Part shown: positions 9,023 through 17,435 of the stretch, piece after piece | How the letters are laid out: the number at the start of each line of letters is the position of its first letter | How positions within the stretch are numbered: the stretch's first letter is position 1 | Assembly (NCBI GenBank): GCA_019359015.1 | Contig: JAHHID010000050.1 | Span: 1-54,590, forward strand | DNA length: 54,590 nt | Direction: 5' to 3' | Source of the DNA: Spirirestis rafaelensis WJT71-NPBG6 | GTDB taxonomy: Bacteria; Cyanobacteriota; Cyanobacteriia; Cyanobacteriales; Nostocaceae | Program-made: the position numbers and the translations under genes | Notes under the pieces: model-generated | The model's input: the letters and a program-made list of their open reading frames with translations, nothing else | What the model was told of the DNA's origin: nothing | The model's database searches: none

Positions 9023-10204
9023 ATGAACTTGAAGGAACATACTATTACATCGTTTGCAGTACTTGCCGACGGTCTTAATAATCCTAAAGGTCTGAGCTTT
9101 AGTCCCGACGGTAGTCTTTATATTGCTTTATCAGGAGTTGGGGGAGATGGAAAGAGCGTTCCCTCACCCAGCGGACAGGGTAATTTATGTTATGGCATGA
9201 GTGGTGCGATCGCCAAAATTGAAAATGGCATCGTCAAACGTGTACTGACAGGATTACCTTCTGTCGCATTTGCCGATGGCACTGGAGCCGCAGGTCCTCA
9301 CGATATAAAATTTGATGCTCAGGGTAAGGCTTATGTTGTCATTGGCTATGCTGCCGATGCAGCTTTACGCGATCGCACATTAGGTGACACTGACCTGGGT
9401 AAAATTATTACTGCCGACTTGAGTACAAATACCTGGATTAGTACTGCTGACCTAGCCAATTATGAACTTATCAACAAGTCTGAATCAAGTTCATGTGAAG
9501 TCGTCAGTAACCCCTTGTCTTTTTACATAGACGGAGATAAGATTGTATTAGTTGATGCAGGGGCGAACACCGTCCTAAGTGGAAATATTGATGGCAGCGG
9601 TCTGAAGGTAATTGCTGCAATTCCCAACCAGATATTAACTAATCCAATCTTCCCTGGTTCTAACTCGCAAAATTTTGACCGGGGACACGTACCACCACCT
9701 AATGCTTATCGTCAGGCACCACCATCACAGATAGCAATTCAATCAGTACCTACAGATATTGTTAAAGGTCCTGATAATGCTTATTACGTCAGCGAATTTA
9801 CTGGTTTTCCCTTTCCCGAAGGTCAAGCGAAAATATACAGAATTGATGTTGACGGACTAACAGTCTACGCAGATGGTTTTACCCAACTAATTGACTTAGC
9901 TTTTGATACTGAAGGTAACTTGTATGCATTGCAGCATATGAATGCTTCAGGTTGGAAAGGAAAACCAGATGGATCTCTGATCAAAATAGCCAAAGATGGT
10001 ACTCGCACGACTTTACTGAGTGGTAATGGATTAGAGTCACCCGCAGCCTTCACCATTGGTCCAGATAACGCCTTCTATGTCATCAACCGAGGCGGTCGTC
10101 CAGGACAAGGACAAGTAATCAGGATTGAGAATACATCCGTGCCTGAACCCGCTTCTGCTTTAGGCAAGGGCAAAGCATTGGTGGATATCTTGACCACCAG
10201 CTAA
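9023..10204 (+). CDS. scyD: ScyD/ScyE-family beta-propeller protein (ScyD)
   Basis: A 393-residue protein paralogous to the next gene, with repeated blade-like segments such as NNPKGLSFSPDGSLYIALSG and PDNAYYVSEFTGFPFPEGQ that predict an NHL/YVTN-type propeller. Two features differ from ScyE: the protein starts at MNLKEHTITSFAVLADG with no hydrophobic signal peptide, and its C-terminus keeps a VPEPAS motif but not the hydrophobic helix and basic tail of a PEP-CTERM sorting signal. No in-frame upstream extension could supply a signal. ScyD proteins are linked to late, periplasmic steps of scytonemin synthesis, so a cytosolic copy would be odd. Order scyC-scyD-scyE-scyF supports the name. Confidence 0.88.
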   Translation: MNLKEHTITSFAVLADGLNNPKGLSFSPDGSLYIALSGVGGDGKSVPSPSGQGNLCYGMSGAIAKIENGIVKRVLTGLPSVAFADGTGAAGPHDIKFDAQGKAYVVIGYAADAALRDRTLGDTDLGKIITADLSTNTWISTADLANYELINKSESSSCEVVSNPLSFYIDGDKIVLVDAGANTVLSGNIDGSGLKVIAAIPNQILTNPIFPGSNSQNFDRGHVPPPNAYRQAPPSQIAIQSVPTDIVKGPDNAYYVSEFTGFPFPEGQAKIYRIDVDGLTVYADGFTQLIDLAFDTEGNLYALQHMNASGWKGKPDGSLIKIAKDGTRTTLLSGNGLESPAAFTIGPDNAFYVINRGGRPGQGQVIRIENTSVPEPASALGKGKALVDILTTS

Positions 10205-10334
10205 AAAAGTTTCAAGCCGACACCTCTCCACCTGGAGGGGCTGTATCAGGGAATGCTTGATTTCCCCCAGTAACTGGGACTCGTTGTCTTAATAACTATC
10301 AAACTTTCCACAACTAACAACTCTCAATTTGAAT

Positions 10335-11672
10335 ATGAAACTCAAGTCATTTGTCCTTACATTTTTAACTGTTAGCGTTGGCAGTGTTGCTGTAAACCAA
10401 GCAGCACAAGCTGCATCATTCTCAGTAATCGCCGACGGTCTTGATAACCCCCGAAATTTTGACTGGGATTCACAGGGCAATATTTATCTAGCAGCGAGTG
10501 GTGCTGGCGGAGATGGAAACGGCGGAGTCAACTGTATACCATCACCCAGCGCTGGATATATTAATTTATGTTCTGGTAACACTGGTTACGTTGTCAAAAT
10601 TGCTCCAGACGGTACACAAACAAAAGTACTCAATAATCTGCCGTCCATAGCATTAACACCCTCTGGCGAACAAGCTGCTGGTCCTGCGGACTTCAAATTT
10701 GATTCCAATGGCAACGCTTATGTGTTGTATGGTTTGGCTGGCGATCCAAACTCCCGCGATACCAAGTTAGGAAGCCCTGCACTCGGACAATTATACAAAG
10801 TAGACTTAAACAGCGGTTCGCTGACCAGTATTGCCGACTTTGCACAGTACGAAGCTGCATATAATCCCGATGGCAGTGATTTGATTAACAACCCTTATGG
10901 CATGACAATTAAGGGTGATAAAGCTTACGTTGTGGATGGGGGTTCTAACGTTATATATTCTGTGGGACTTGATGGCAGCGGTATTGGCAAGGTAACTGCG
11001 ATACCTACAAACTTGATAGACCCAAGTACCCTCGAATTCCCACCTCTTCCTCCCGGTGCGGTGCCAGAAGAAGCACTTCAATTTGAGCCAGACGCTCAAG
11101 CAGTACCCACAGGTATTACAGTTGCTCCCGATGGTACTTTAACACTTTCTGAATACACTGCTTTTCCTTATCCAGAAGGTAAAGCGCGTATCCATTCAGT
11201 TAACCCTGATGATTTGTCAATACAAACCATTTATGATGGCTTTACACAACTGACTGGTGTAGCATACGACCCTGAAGGCAATTTGTATGCCTTGCAACAT
11301 ATCAATCAGTCAGAATGGAAGGCAATTGAACAGGGCGGTAACATCATCGACGATGTCAGCGGTTCTATCATCAAAATTGCCAAGGATGGTTCTCGCGAAA
11401 CGATCTGGAGTGGTAATGGACTAGAGGCGGCTTCTGGGTTATTTTACCGTGATGGTGCTTTATATACCTCAAACCGTACCAGACTAGTAGCCGGGGAACG
11501 AGGAGGACAACTCGTCAAGATTGATCTAGAAGCTACGAAGAAAGTACCCGAACCCGGTGCAGCTGGAGGTCTATTCGCGATCGCTGCTTTAAGTGCGACT
11601 GCTGCAATGGGCAAACGCAAACGCCAACAAAAGTCCAGCGAAGAGTTGCTAGCTAAAGTAGAAATTCTCTAA
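10335..11672 (+). CDS. scyE: ScyE, secreted PEP-CTERM beta-propeller protein
   Basis: A 445-residue protein of the ScyD/ScyE family. It has a Sec signal peptide (MKLKSFVLTFLTVSVGSVAV, cleavage probably after AAQA), NHL/YVTN-like propeller blades, and a C-terminal PEP-CTERM region: VPEPGAA, a hydrophobic helix and the basic KRKRQQK. It is therefore exported and may be anchored or sorted to the cell envelope. ATG 10335 is used; the frame opens at a TTG two codons earlier. In Nostoc punctiforme ScyE is, as I recall, needed for turning the monomer into finished scytonemin. Its close similarity to ScyD indicates tandem duplication. Confidence 0.92.
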   Translation: MKLKSFVLTFLTVSVGSVAVNQAAQAASFSVIADGLDNPRNFDWDSQGNIYLAASGAGGDGNGGVNCIPSPSAGYINLCSGNTGYVVKIAPDGTQTKVLNNLPSIALTPSGEQAAGPADFKFDSNGNAYVLYGLAGDPNSRDTKLGSPALGQLYKVDLNSGSLTSIADFAQYEAAYNPDGSDLINNPYGMTIKGDKAYVVDGGSNVIYSVGLDGSGIGKVTAIPTNLIDPSTLEFPPLPPGAVPEEALQFEPDAQAVPTGITVAPDGTLTLSEYTAFPYPEGKARIHSVNPDDLSIQTIYDGFTQLTGVAYDPEGNLYALQHINQSEWKAIEQGGNIIDDVSGSIIKIAKDGSRETIWSGNGLEAASGLFYRDGALYTSNRTRLVAGERGGQLVKIDLEATKKVPEPGAAGGLFAIAALSATAAMGKRKRQQKSSEELLAKVEIL

Positions 11673-11683
11673 TTCCTTATTTC

Positions 11684-11757
11684 TGAGCAAATGCTCAAAA
11701 AATAAGCTGCTGTGTTCAAGGCAGCAGCTCAAATCCAAGCTTCCCAGACTGGATCTG
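11684..11757. other. Hairpins in the scyE-scyF spacer
   Basis: The spacer holds GAGC/GCTC (11685-11696), an 8-bp stem AGCTGCTG/CAGCAGCT (11705-11729) and a weaker TTCCCAGA/TCTGGGAA-type hairpin (about 11740-11760). None is followed by a clean T-run, so they are more likely RNA-stabilising or attenuating structures than a strong terminator. Confidence 0.5.
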
Positions 11758-11806
11758 GGAACAAAAACCCTGGAAAGAGTATACCTCAAACAACAGAGAA
11801 TTCACT

Positions 11807-12994
11807 ATGGGATTAGTCAAAAATTTATCATTTGCTTTAGCCGGTGCGGGATTTGCAGTTGTAGCAACAGCTACTCAAGCTTTCTCCTTAAGCTTGAAAT
11901 ACGACAGTTCCATCGGCAGTCCTGGTTTCGGTCCTGGGCAACTCTTTGTTCCTCAAGGCGTAATTGTGGATGACGCAACCGGGAACGTCCTCGTAAGTAA
12001 CGGTCGTGGTGTTAACCCAGACGGCAGTTTTAACCCAGATCTCGGTAACAAAGTCGAAATATTCAACCCTCAGGGTACTTATATTGGATCAATTGGCAGT
12101 GGTAGACAGGGAGCAGGAGAGGGGTTCGACGAGCCAGGAGACCTAAAAATCAGCCCCGTGAATGGAAACTTGTATGTGGCTGATGTCTTCAACAGCGAAA
12201 TCGATGTATTTGATCCCCAAGGTAACTATCTTAAATCCTTCGGCAAATTTGGCGGTCCTGTAGAAGGTAGGATATTCTTTGGACCTGGCGGTCTGTCATT
12301 TGATAAGAGTGGCAATTTGTATGTGACTGATTTTAGCGAGGACAACATTAAGGTATATACCGGAGATGGTGAGCTAACCAAAACCATTGGTAGCTCTGGT
12401 ACCGGACTCGGACAGTTTCAAGGACCAGCAGGCTTAAGCGTATCCCCAAACACTGGGAATATTTACGTAAACGACCAGTACAACTACCGCGTTCAGGCTT
12501 TCGATCCTCAAGGTAACGCTCTGTATAGCTTTGGCTCTCGTGGCTCGGAACTTGGGCAGTTAAGAGAGGGAATCGGTTTAGAAGTGGACGAATACGAGAA
12601 TCTCTATGTAGCTGATTCTCAAAACAACCGCGTCCAGGTATTCGATCAAAACGGTAAGTTCCTGACTGCCTTTGGTGAACCAGTTGCCAACCCAGGACCA
12701 CCCGCCCCAGGAGAGCTACCCTTTGCCACCGACCCCGCTGACCTCGCACCAGGCAAGTTTAACTGGACTGCTGGCGCACACTACAACGATGGCAAGCTGT
12801 ATGTCGGTGATTTCTTCACTGGTCGCATCCAGGTCTTAAAAGTAGAAGGTCAAAGCAAAAAAGTGCCTGAACCTAGCACAGCATTAGCTCTAGGGTTATT
12901 GGGAATTGGTGCTACTGTTGTCAAATTGAAGAAAGATAAGCGCCAAAGAACAATCATCAGTTTAGAGAAGCAACTGCAAAAGACTACAGTTTAG
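11807..12994 (+). CDS. scyF: ScyF, secreted NHL-repeat PEP-CTERM protein
   Basis: A 395-residue exported protein. Residues 1-26 form a signal peptide ending in ATQAFS. The body is made of NHL repeats with the recurrent pattern G-x-G-Q-F/L...GNLYVxD...NxVxVFDxxGxxLxxFG, giving about six blades of a beta-propeller (for example GSPGFGPGQLFVPQGV and NPQGTYIGSIGSG). The C-terminus, VPEPSTALALGLLGIGA plus a KLKKDKRQR tail, is a full PEP-CTERM signal. ScyF is the last of the scyA-F set and is thought to act with ScyD/ScyE outside the cytoplasm on scytonemin maturation; a catalytic role is not established. It is distinct in sequence from the ScyD/E pair. Confidence 0.93.
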   Translation: MGLVKNLSFALAGAGFAVVATATQAFSLSLKYDSSIGSPGFGPGQLFVPQGVIVDDATGNVLVSNGRGVNPDGSFNPDLGNKVEIFNPQGTYIGSIGSGRQGAGEGFDEPGDLKISPVNGNLYVADVFNSEIDVFDPQGNYLKSFGKFGGPVEGRIFFGPGGLSFDKSGNLYVTDFSEDNIKVYTGDGELTKTIGSSGTGLGQFQGPAGLSVSPNTGNIYVNDQYNYRVQAFDPQGNALYSFGSRGSELGQLREGIGLEVDEYENLYVADSQNNRVQVFDQNGKFLTAFGEPVANPGPPAPGELPFATDPADLAPGKFNWTAGAHYNDGKLYVGDFFTGRIQVLKVEGQSKKVPEPSTALALGLLGIGATVVKLKKDKRQRTIISLEKQLQKTTV

Positions 12995-13001
12995 TCTCGT
13001 A

Positions 13002-13107
13002 CTCTCGTTCCCAGGTTGAACCTGGGAACGGATTTTGGGAGGCAGAGCCTCCCGCTTGAGGCAGCAGCCCACTGTAGGCATTCCCTGTCTCTGACAGGGA
13101 ACGAGAG
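13002..13107. repeat. Palindromic dispersed element with CTCTCGTTCCC ends
   Basis: A 106-base element has perfect 11-bp terminal inverted repeats (CTCTCGTTCCC at 13002-13012 and GGGAACGAGAG at 13097-13107). It contains nested hairpins GTTCCCAGGTT/AACCTGGGAAC and GGGAGGC/GCCTCCC. A relative lies at 42669-42751. It behaves like a non-coding mobile palindrome and may also terminate transcription after scyF. Confidence 0.75.
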
Positions 13108-13140
13108 AAAAGACAAGTATTTGAAAAAGTGTTATTAATT

Positions 13141-13845
13141 ATGTCTGCTGTAATTAATCTGAACTTAACTAGTGTTAATGATTTATTACATAGCTGGCTT
13201 TCACAGCGGCTAAATACACAAAGTCTTACTTGGCTGGATGAAAAGAAGGAGCAGATAAGCAACGGGGCTAATGCGCGAGTGTTCTTTACAGCTTTCAGCG
13301 CCGTGCCTCGTTATACAGGCAAAAGTGACCTTGAGTTAACACAAGACGATTTGAAAGCAGCCTCGACAATAGTCACAGGTTGGGTTCCCGCTAATTGGAG
13401 TGTGGATCAAGCGGCTCGTACTTTATTGCTGCTGTCTTTGCCCGATGATGATGCTGATAAATATCTGCACACGTTGGAGCAAGTTTTCACCACTGCGGAT
13501 GTGGGGGAATTAATTGCACTCTACCAAGCTTTACCGCTTCTACCTTACCCAGAAAAGCTTCGTCACCGTGCTGCTGAAGGAGTTCGCAGCAATATGACAG
13601 CAGTTTTTAATGCTGTTGCTTTAACAAATCCTTATCCAGCACAGTATTTTGACAATCTGGCTTGGAATCAGATGGTGCTGAAAGCTTTTTTTGTCGGCAG
13701 CCCTGTGAGTTTAATTCAGGGGCTTAACCAGCGTGCAAATCCAGAACTAGCAAGAATGTTAATTGATTACGCCAATGAACGTCAAGCTGCTGGGCGATCG
13801 GTTTCTCCAGAGATTTGGCAATTGGTGGATTTGGTTAAGGGATAG
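13141..13845 (+). CDS. eboA: EboA family protein
   Basis: A 234-residue alpha-helical protein of the EboA family, with no signal peptide or membrane helix and no recognisable catalytic motif. It includes the conserved stretch around ARVFFTAFSAVPRYTGK and a WSVDQAARTLLLLSLP segment. The ATG at 13141 is chosen; the frame opens four codons earlier at a GTG. The ebo genes in Nostoc punctiforme were reported to be needed to move the scytonemin monomer from cytoplasm to periplasm, and the mutants accumulate monomer. The individual role of EboA is unknown. It is followed after 73 bases by eboB. Confidence 0.88.
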   Translation: MSAVINLNLTSVNDLLHSWLSQRLNTQSLTWLDEKKEQISNGANARVFFTAFSAVPRYTGKSDLELTQDDLKAASTIVTGWVPANWSVDQAARTLLLLSLPDDDADKYLHTLEQVFTTADVGELIALYQALPLLPYPEKLRHRAAEGVRSNMTAVFNAVALTNPYPAQYFDNLAWNQMVLKAFFVGSPVSLIQGLNQRANPELARMLIDYANERQAAGRSVSPEIWQLVDLVKG

Positions 13846-13918
13846 TGCTAGGGGTTTTAAGGTTTATTTTAGGTACTGATTTAAGCATTGAAGTGCTGAC
13901 TACGAAAGAAGAAATAAT

Positions 13919-14827
13919 ATGATGTTTATTGATCCTCACATTCACATGACTGCCCGCACAACTTATGATTACCTGATGATGCGGGAATCGGGTATTGTGG
14001 CTGTAATTGAGCCGGCTTTTTGGTTGGGACAGCCCCGGACTAATGTTGGTTCGTTCCAAGATTACTTTAGCAGCTTGGTGGGATGGGAGCGTTTTCGGGC
14101 TGCTCAGTTCGGTATCCGTCATTACTGCACGATTGGTTTAAATTCCAAAGAAGCCAATAATGAAGCTTTGGCAGAGCAAGTGATGGAATTGTTGCCTCTG
14201 TTTGCTTGCAAAGAAGGTGTAGTTGCTATTGGTGAAATTGGCTACGACGACATGACACAGGCTGAAGATAAATACTTCCGTCTACAGTTAGATCTGGCAA
14301 AAGAACTTGACATGGTAGTGTTAATTCACACACCCCATCGGAATAAAAAAGCAGGCACCAGTCGTAGTATGGATGTCTGCATTGAGCATGGGTTAGATCC
14401 ATCAAAGGTGATTGTGGATCACAACAATGAAGAGACGGTTGAAGAAGTTCTGGATCGGGGCTTTTGGGCAGGTTTCACAATTTATCCGAACACCAAAATG
14501 GGCAATGCTCGCATGGTGGAGATTGTACGTCAATATGGAAGCGATCGCATTATTGTAGACAGCAGCGCTGATTGGGGAATTAGCGATCCGCTAGCTGTAC
14601 CTAAAACCGCTCAACTGATGATAGACAGAGGAATAAGAGAAGCTGATGTCAAAGCTGTCTGTTATGAAAACGCACTCGCAGCTTACAGCCAAAGCGGTCA
14701 AATGCAAGATTCAGATTGGCTGTCCCCCTCACCCATCGACCAACGCCAGTTATTTAACGGTAACTCCGTCCTGCGCGGACAACAACCAGTTGTTGAGTCT
14801 ATCCGTGAATACGCATTGATTGAGTAG
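13919..14827 (+). CDS. eboB: EboB, TatD-family metal-dependent hydrolase
   Basis: A 302-residue TIM-barrel hydrolase of the TatD type. Likely metal ligands are His7 and His9 (IDPHIHM), the Glu of VAIGEIGYDD, His in LIHTPHR, His in VIVDHNNEE and Asp in IIVDSSADWG, so the set is complete. It is predicted cytosolic. In ebo clusters it accompanies eboA and the UbiA-like eboC. The substrate is unknown; a DNase role is not implied, because this subfamily groups with metabolite-handling genes. The adjacent Met codons at 13919 and 13922 leave a one-residue uncertainty in the start. Confidence 0.9.
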   Translation: MMFIDPHIHMTARTTYDYLMMRESGIVAVIEPAFWLGQPRTNVGSFQDYFSSLVGWERFRAAQFGIRHYCTIGLNSKEANNEALAEQVMELLPLFACKEGVVAIGEIGYDDMTQAEDKYFRLQLDLAKELDMVVLIHTPHRNKKAGTSRSMDVCIEHGLDPSKVIVDHNNEETVEEVLDRGFWAGFTIYPNTKMGNARMVEIVRQYGSDRIIVDSSADWGISDPLAVPKTAQLMIDRGIREADVKAVCYENALAAYSQSGQMQDSDWLSPSPIDQRQLFNGNSVLRGQQPVVESIREYALIE

Positions 14828-14967
14828 GAGTCAGGAATCAGGAGGCACGGAGTTGTAGAGACACTATATATCGCGTCTGTACGAAGTACCGAGTTAGGAG
14901 TTATTTTTCCACCTCCTCCGCTCCCCTACACCACGCTTCCCCCACTCCCCCTACCTCCCCCACTCCT

Positions 14968-15861
14968 ATGAACACCGCCACCTTAAGTCGAAATTCCCTC
15001 TGGGCATATCTTCAATTATTGCGCCCTGCTAATATTGTTACTGCTTGGGCAGATGTTTTAGCAGGCTTTGCAGCTTCCGGGTATGTTGGCGAGTTAACAC
15101 CGTTAGCATGGTTGCTGCTGGCTACTACTGGTTTGTATGGTGGCGGAATTGTCTTTAATGATGTATTTGATGCCAAACTAGATGCGGTAGAGCGACCGGA
15201 ACGACCGATTCCAAGTGGTAGAGCATCGGTTTGGGGTGCAACTATCTTAGGAAGTATATTTTTGAGCGTTGGTGTAATCGCAGCTTTGCAAGTTTCTTGG
15301 AAGAGTGCAACTGTGGCAGCGATCGCTGCCTCGGCAGCTTTACTTTATGATGCTGTGGGGAAGCATAACGCTGTTTTAGGTCCGATTAACATGGGTGTTT
15401 GTCGCGGTGCTAACTTGTTGCTAGGTGTGAGTGTAGCGCCGGCAATGGTAGGAGAATATTGGTATTTGGCTTTGATTGCGATCGCTTACATCGCCGGTAT
15501 CACTACCCTCAGTCGAGATGAAGTCAAAGTCGGCAAGAGTACAACTAGAGTAATAGCGCTATCACTGATTGTTATAGTCATTTTAGGACTTTTAGGACTA
15601 GGGCTATTAAACAATTATAAAGTTTTGACAGCATTACCATTTATCGTTCTTTTTGCGACGCGCGTGTTACTGCCTTTTATCAAAGCGGTGCGCCAGCCAA
15701 GCCCAGAACAAATAAGAATTGCAGTCAAAGCCGGGGTCTTGTCACTAATAGTCTTAGATGCTACATTAGCAGCGGGGTTCTCTAGTTGGAGTTACGGATT
15801 AATGGTCTTAAGTTTGTTGCCAGTGTCAATGGCGCTAGCACGAATCTTTGCGGTAACTTAA
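14968..15861 (+). CDS. eboC: EboC, UbiA-like prenyltransferase
   Basis: A 297-residue integral membrane protein with eight or nine hydrophobic helices. The first UbiA signature is intact: NDVFDAKLDAVERPERPIPS (NDxxDxxxDxxxRPxRPxP) near residue 65, which binds the prenyl diphosphate-magnesium complex. The second, usually DxxxD, appears as SRDEVKVGK near residue 188. In ebo clusters EboC may prenylate or carry a lipid for transport of the scytonemin monomer across the membrane; this is a proposal from the family and the mutant phenotype, not shown here. It ends the first ebo block; a glycosyltransferase follows after 169 bases. Confidence 0.9.
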   Translation: MNTATLSRNSLWAYLQLLRPANIVTAWADVLAGFAASGYVGELTPLAWLLLATTGLYGGGIVFNDVFDAKLDAVERPERPIPSGRASVWGATILGSIFLSVGVIAALQVSWKSATVAAIAASAALLYDAVGKHNAVLGPINMGVCRGANLLLGVSVAPAMVGEYWYLALIAIAYIAGITTLSRDEVKVGKSTTRVIALSLIVIVILGLLGLGLLNNYKVLTALPFIVLFATRVLLPFIKAVRQPSPEQIRIAVKAGVLSLIVLDATLAAGFSSWSYGLMVLSLLPVSMALARIFAVT

Positions 15862-16030
15862 AGTTAAAAGTGGCAATAATAACTCAAAATAATAAATAAA
15901 TAGAGCTGACAGTTATACGGTGAATCTAGGAAAATAACTAGATAGCTCCCACGGACGATTTCTAAAACAAAAAAATAAAAATATACTTTCTCTAATCCCT
16001 AGTCCTTAGCCTTTATTTTCAAGACAGCTC

Positions 16031-17320
16031 ATGCACATTCTTATTTATTCCTACAATTATCATCCGGAGCCGATTGGGATTGCTCCTTTAATGACTGAAC
16101 TGGCAGAAGGACTAGTGGAGCGAGGTCATTCGGTTCGGGTAATCACAGGTATGCCCAACTATCCTCAGCGCCAGATTTACGATGGTTATCGGGGTAAATG
16201 GTATGTGACTGAAGAAAAAAATGGTGTCACCATCCAACGCAGCTATCTGCGAATCAAGTCCAAACCCAATCTTGTAGATCGGCTGCTACTAGAATTAAGC
16301 TTTGTCTTTACAAGTATCCCCCAAGCTTTAAACGGGTGGCGACCCGATGTAATTCTTTTGACAGTCCCGCCGTTGATGGTGTCCTTGCCGGCTGCTTTGC
16401 TGGGTTGTTTATATGACTGCCCGGTGGTGCTGAATGTACAAGACATTTTACCAGAAGCTGCCATACGTGTAGGGCTGATCAAAAACAAATTCATGATCCG
16501 AGCCTTGGAAACACTAGAGAAATTTGCTTACCGCACAGCACACAGCATCAGCGTTATTGCTGACGGGTTTGTAGAAAATTTAGTGAGCAAGGGAGTTTCG
16601 CCTAGTAAAATTAGGTGCATTCCCAATTGGGTAGACGTAAACTTTATCCGTCCTTTACCAAAACAAAATAACGCTTGGAAAAAAGCCAATAAATTAGATG
16701 ATAAATTTGTAGTTCTCTACTCAGGTAATATTGCGCTGACACAAGGTTTAGAGACAGTAGTAGAAGCAGCAGCTCGCTTGCGTCATCAGCCAGAAATTGT
16801 TTTTGCGATCGCTGGCGAATCAAAGGCTTTAGAAAGATTGCAGAAATATTGTCAAAGTTGTGGCGCAGATAACGTAGTGCTGCTACCGTTACAGCCGAGA
16901 GAACAACTACCCGAAATGTTAGCCGCAGCCGATATCGGCTTGATTGTGCAAAAGAGCAATGTGATTTCCTTCAACATGCCTTCCAAAATACCATTACTGT
17001 TGGCAAGTGGTAGGGCAATTATTGGTTCAGTTCCCGCTAGCGGTACCGCAGCCAAAGCAATCCGCAAAAGTGGCGGGGGTATAGTAGTGAAACCAGAGTC
17101 ACCCGAAGCACTAGCGGCAGCGGTTATGGATTTATATAGTAATCCTGTGAAAACACAGATGCTAGGTAAGAAAGGAAGAGAGTTTGCAATAGAGCGCTAT
17201 TCTTTTGAGCAAGCGCTCGATCAGTATGAGCAGTTATTTGTAGATGCGATCGCTAACCCAGCATTAGATTTAGATATTTTGCCAAAATTCACTTCTAGGG
17301 AATCACCTCTAGATATTTGA
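16031..17320 (+). CDS. WcaI-like family 4 glycosyltransferase of the scytonemin cluster
   Basis: A 429-residue cytosolic GT4 glycosyltransferase with two Rossmann domains. The N-terminus IYSYNYHPEPIGIAPLMTEL and GHSVRVITGMPNYPQ match the colanic acid WcaI-type subgroup; the C-terminal domain has YSGNIALTQGLETVVEAAAR and the nucleotide-sugar region MPSKIPLLLASGRAIIG...SGGGIVV. The Nostoc punctiforme cluster has a glycosyltransferase at the same point, between the scy genes and tyrA. Scytonemin itself is not usually glycosylated in the final pigment, so this enzyme may make a transient sugar conjugate or a sheath polysaccharide; the sequence does not settle this. Confidence 0.85.
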   Translation: MHILIYSYNYHPEPIGIAPLMTELAEGLVERGHSVRVITGMPNYPQRQIYDGYRGKWYVTEEKNGVTIQRSYLRIKSKPNLVDRLLLELSFVFTSIPQALNGWRPDVILLTVPPLMVSLPAALLGCLYDCPVVLNVQDILPEAAIRVGLIKNKFMIRALETLEKFAYRTAHSISVIADGFVENLVSKGVSPSKIRCIPNWVDVNFIRPLPKQNNAWKKANKLDDKFVVLYSGNIALTQGLETVVEAAARLRHQPEIVFAIAGESKALERLQKYCQSCGADNVVLLPLQPREQLPEMLAAADIGLIVQKSNVISFNMPSKIPLLLASGRAIIGSVPASGTAAKAIRKSGGGIVVKPESPEALAAAVMDLYSNPVKTQMLGKKGREFAIERYSFEQALDQYEQLFVDAIANPALDLDILPKFTSRESPLDI

Positions 17321-17435
17321 TATCGCGCAACGCTGTTAAAATTTAGCAAAATATCAATTCTAAATAAAAAAATTATTTAATGAAGTTGTAACGGCGACTG
17401 CTGGCGCTTGTCACTTCGGTAAATTTGGATTATTT

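Noticed and set aside
12348-12749. Minus-strand ORF of 133 residues inside scyF
   Set aside because: It is antisense to the NHL repeats of scyF and has no recognisable domain.
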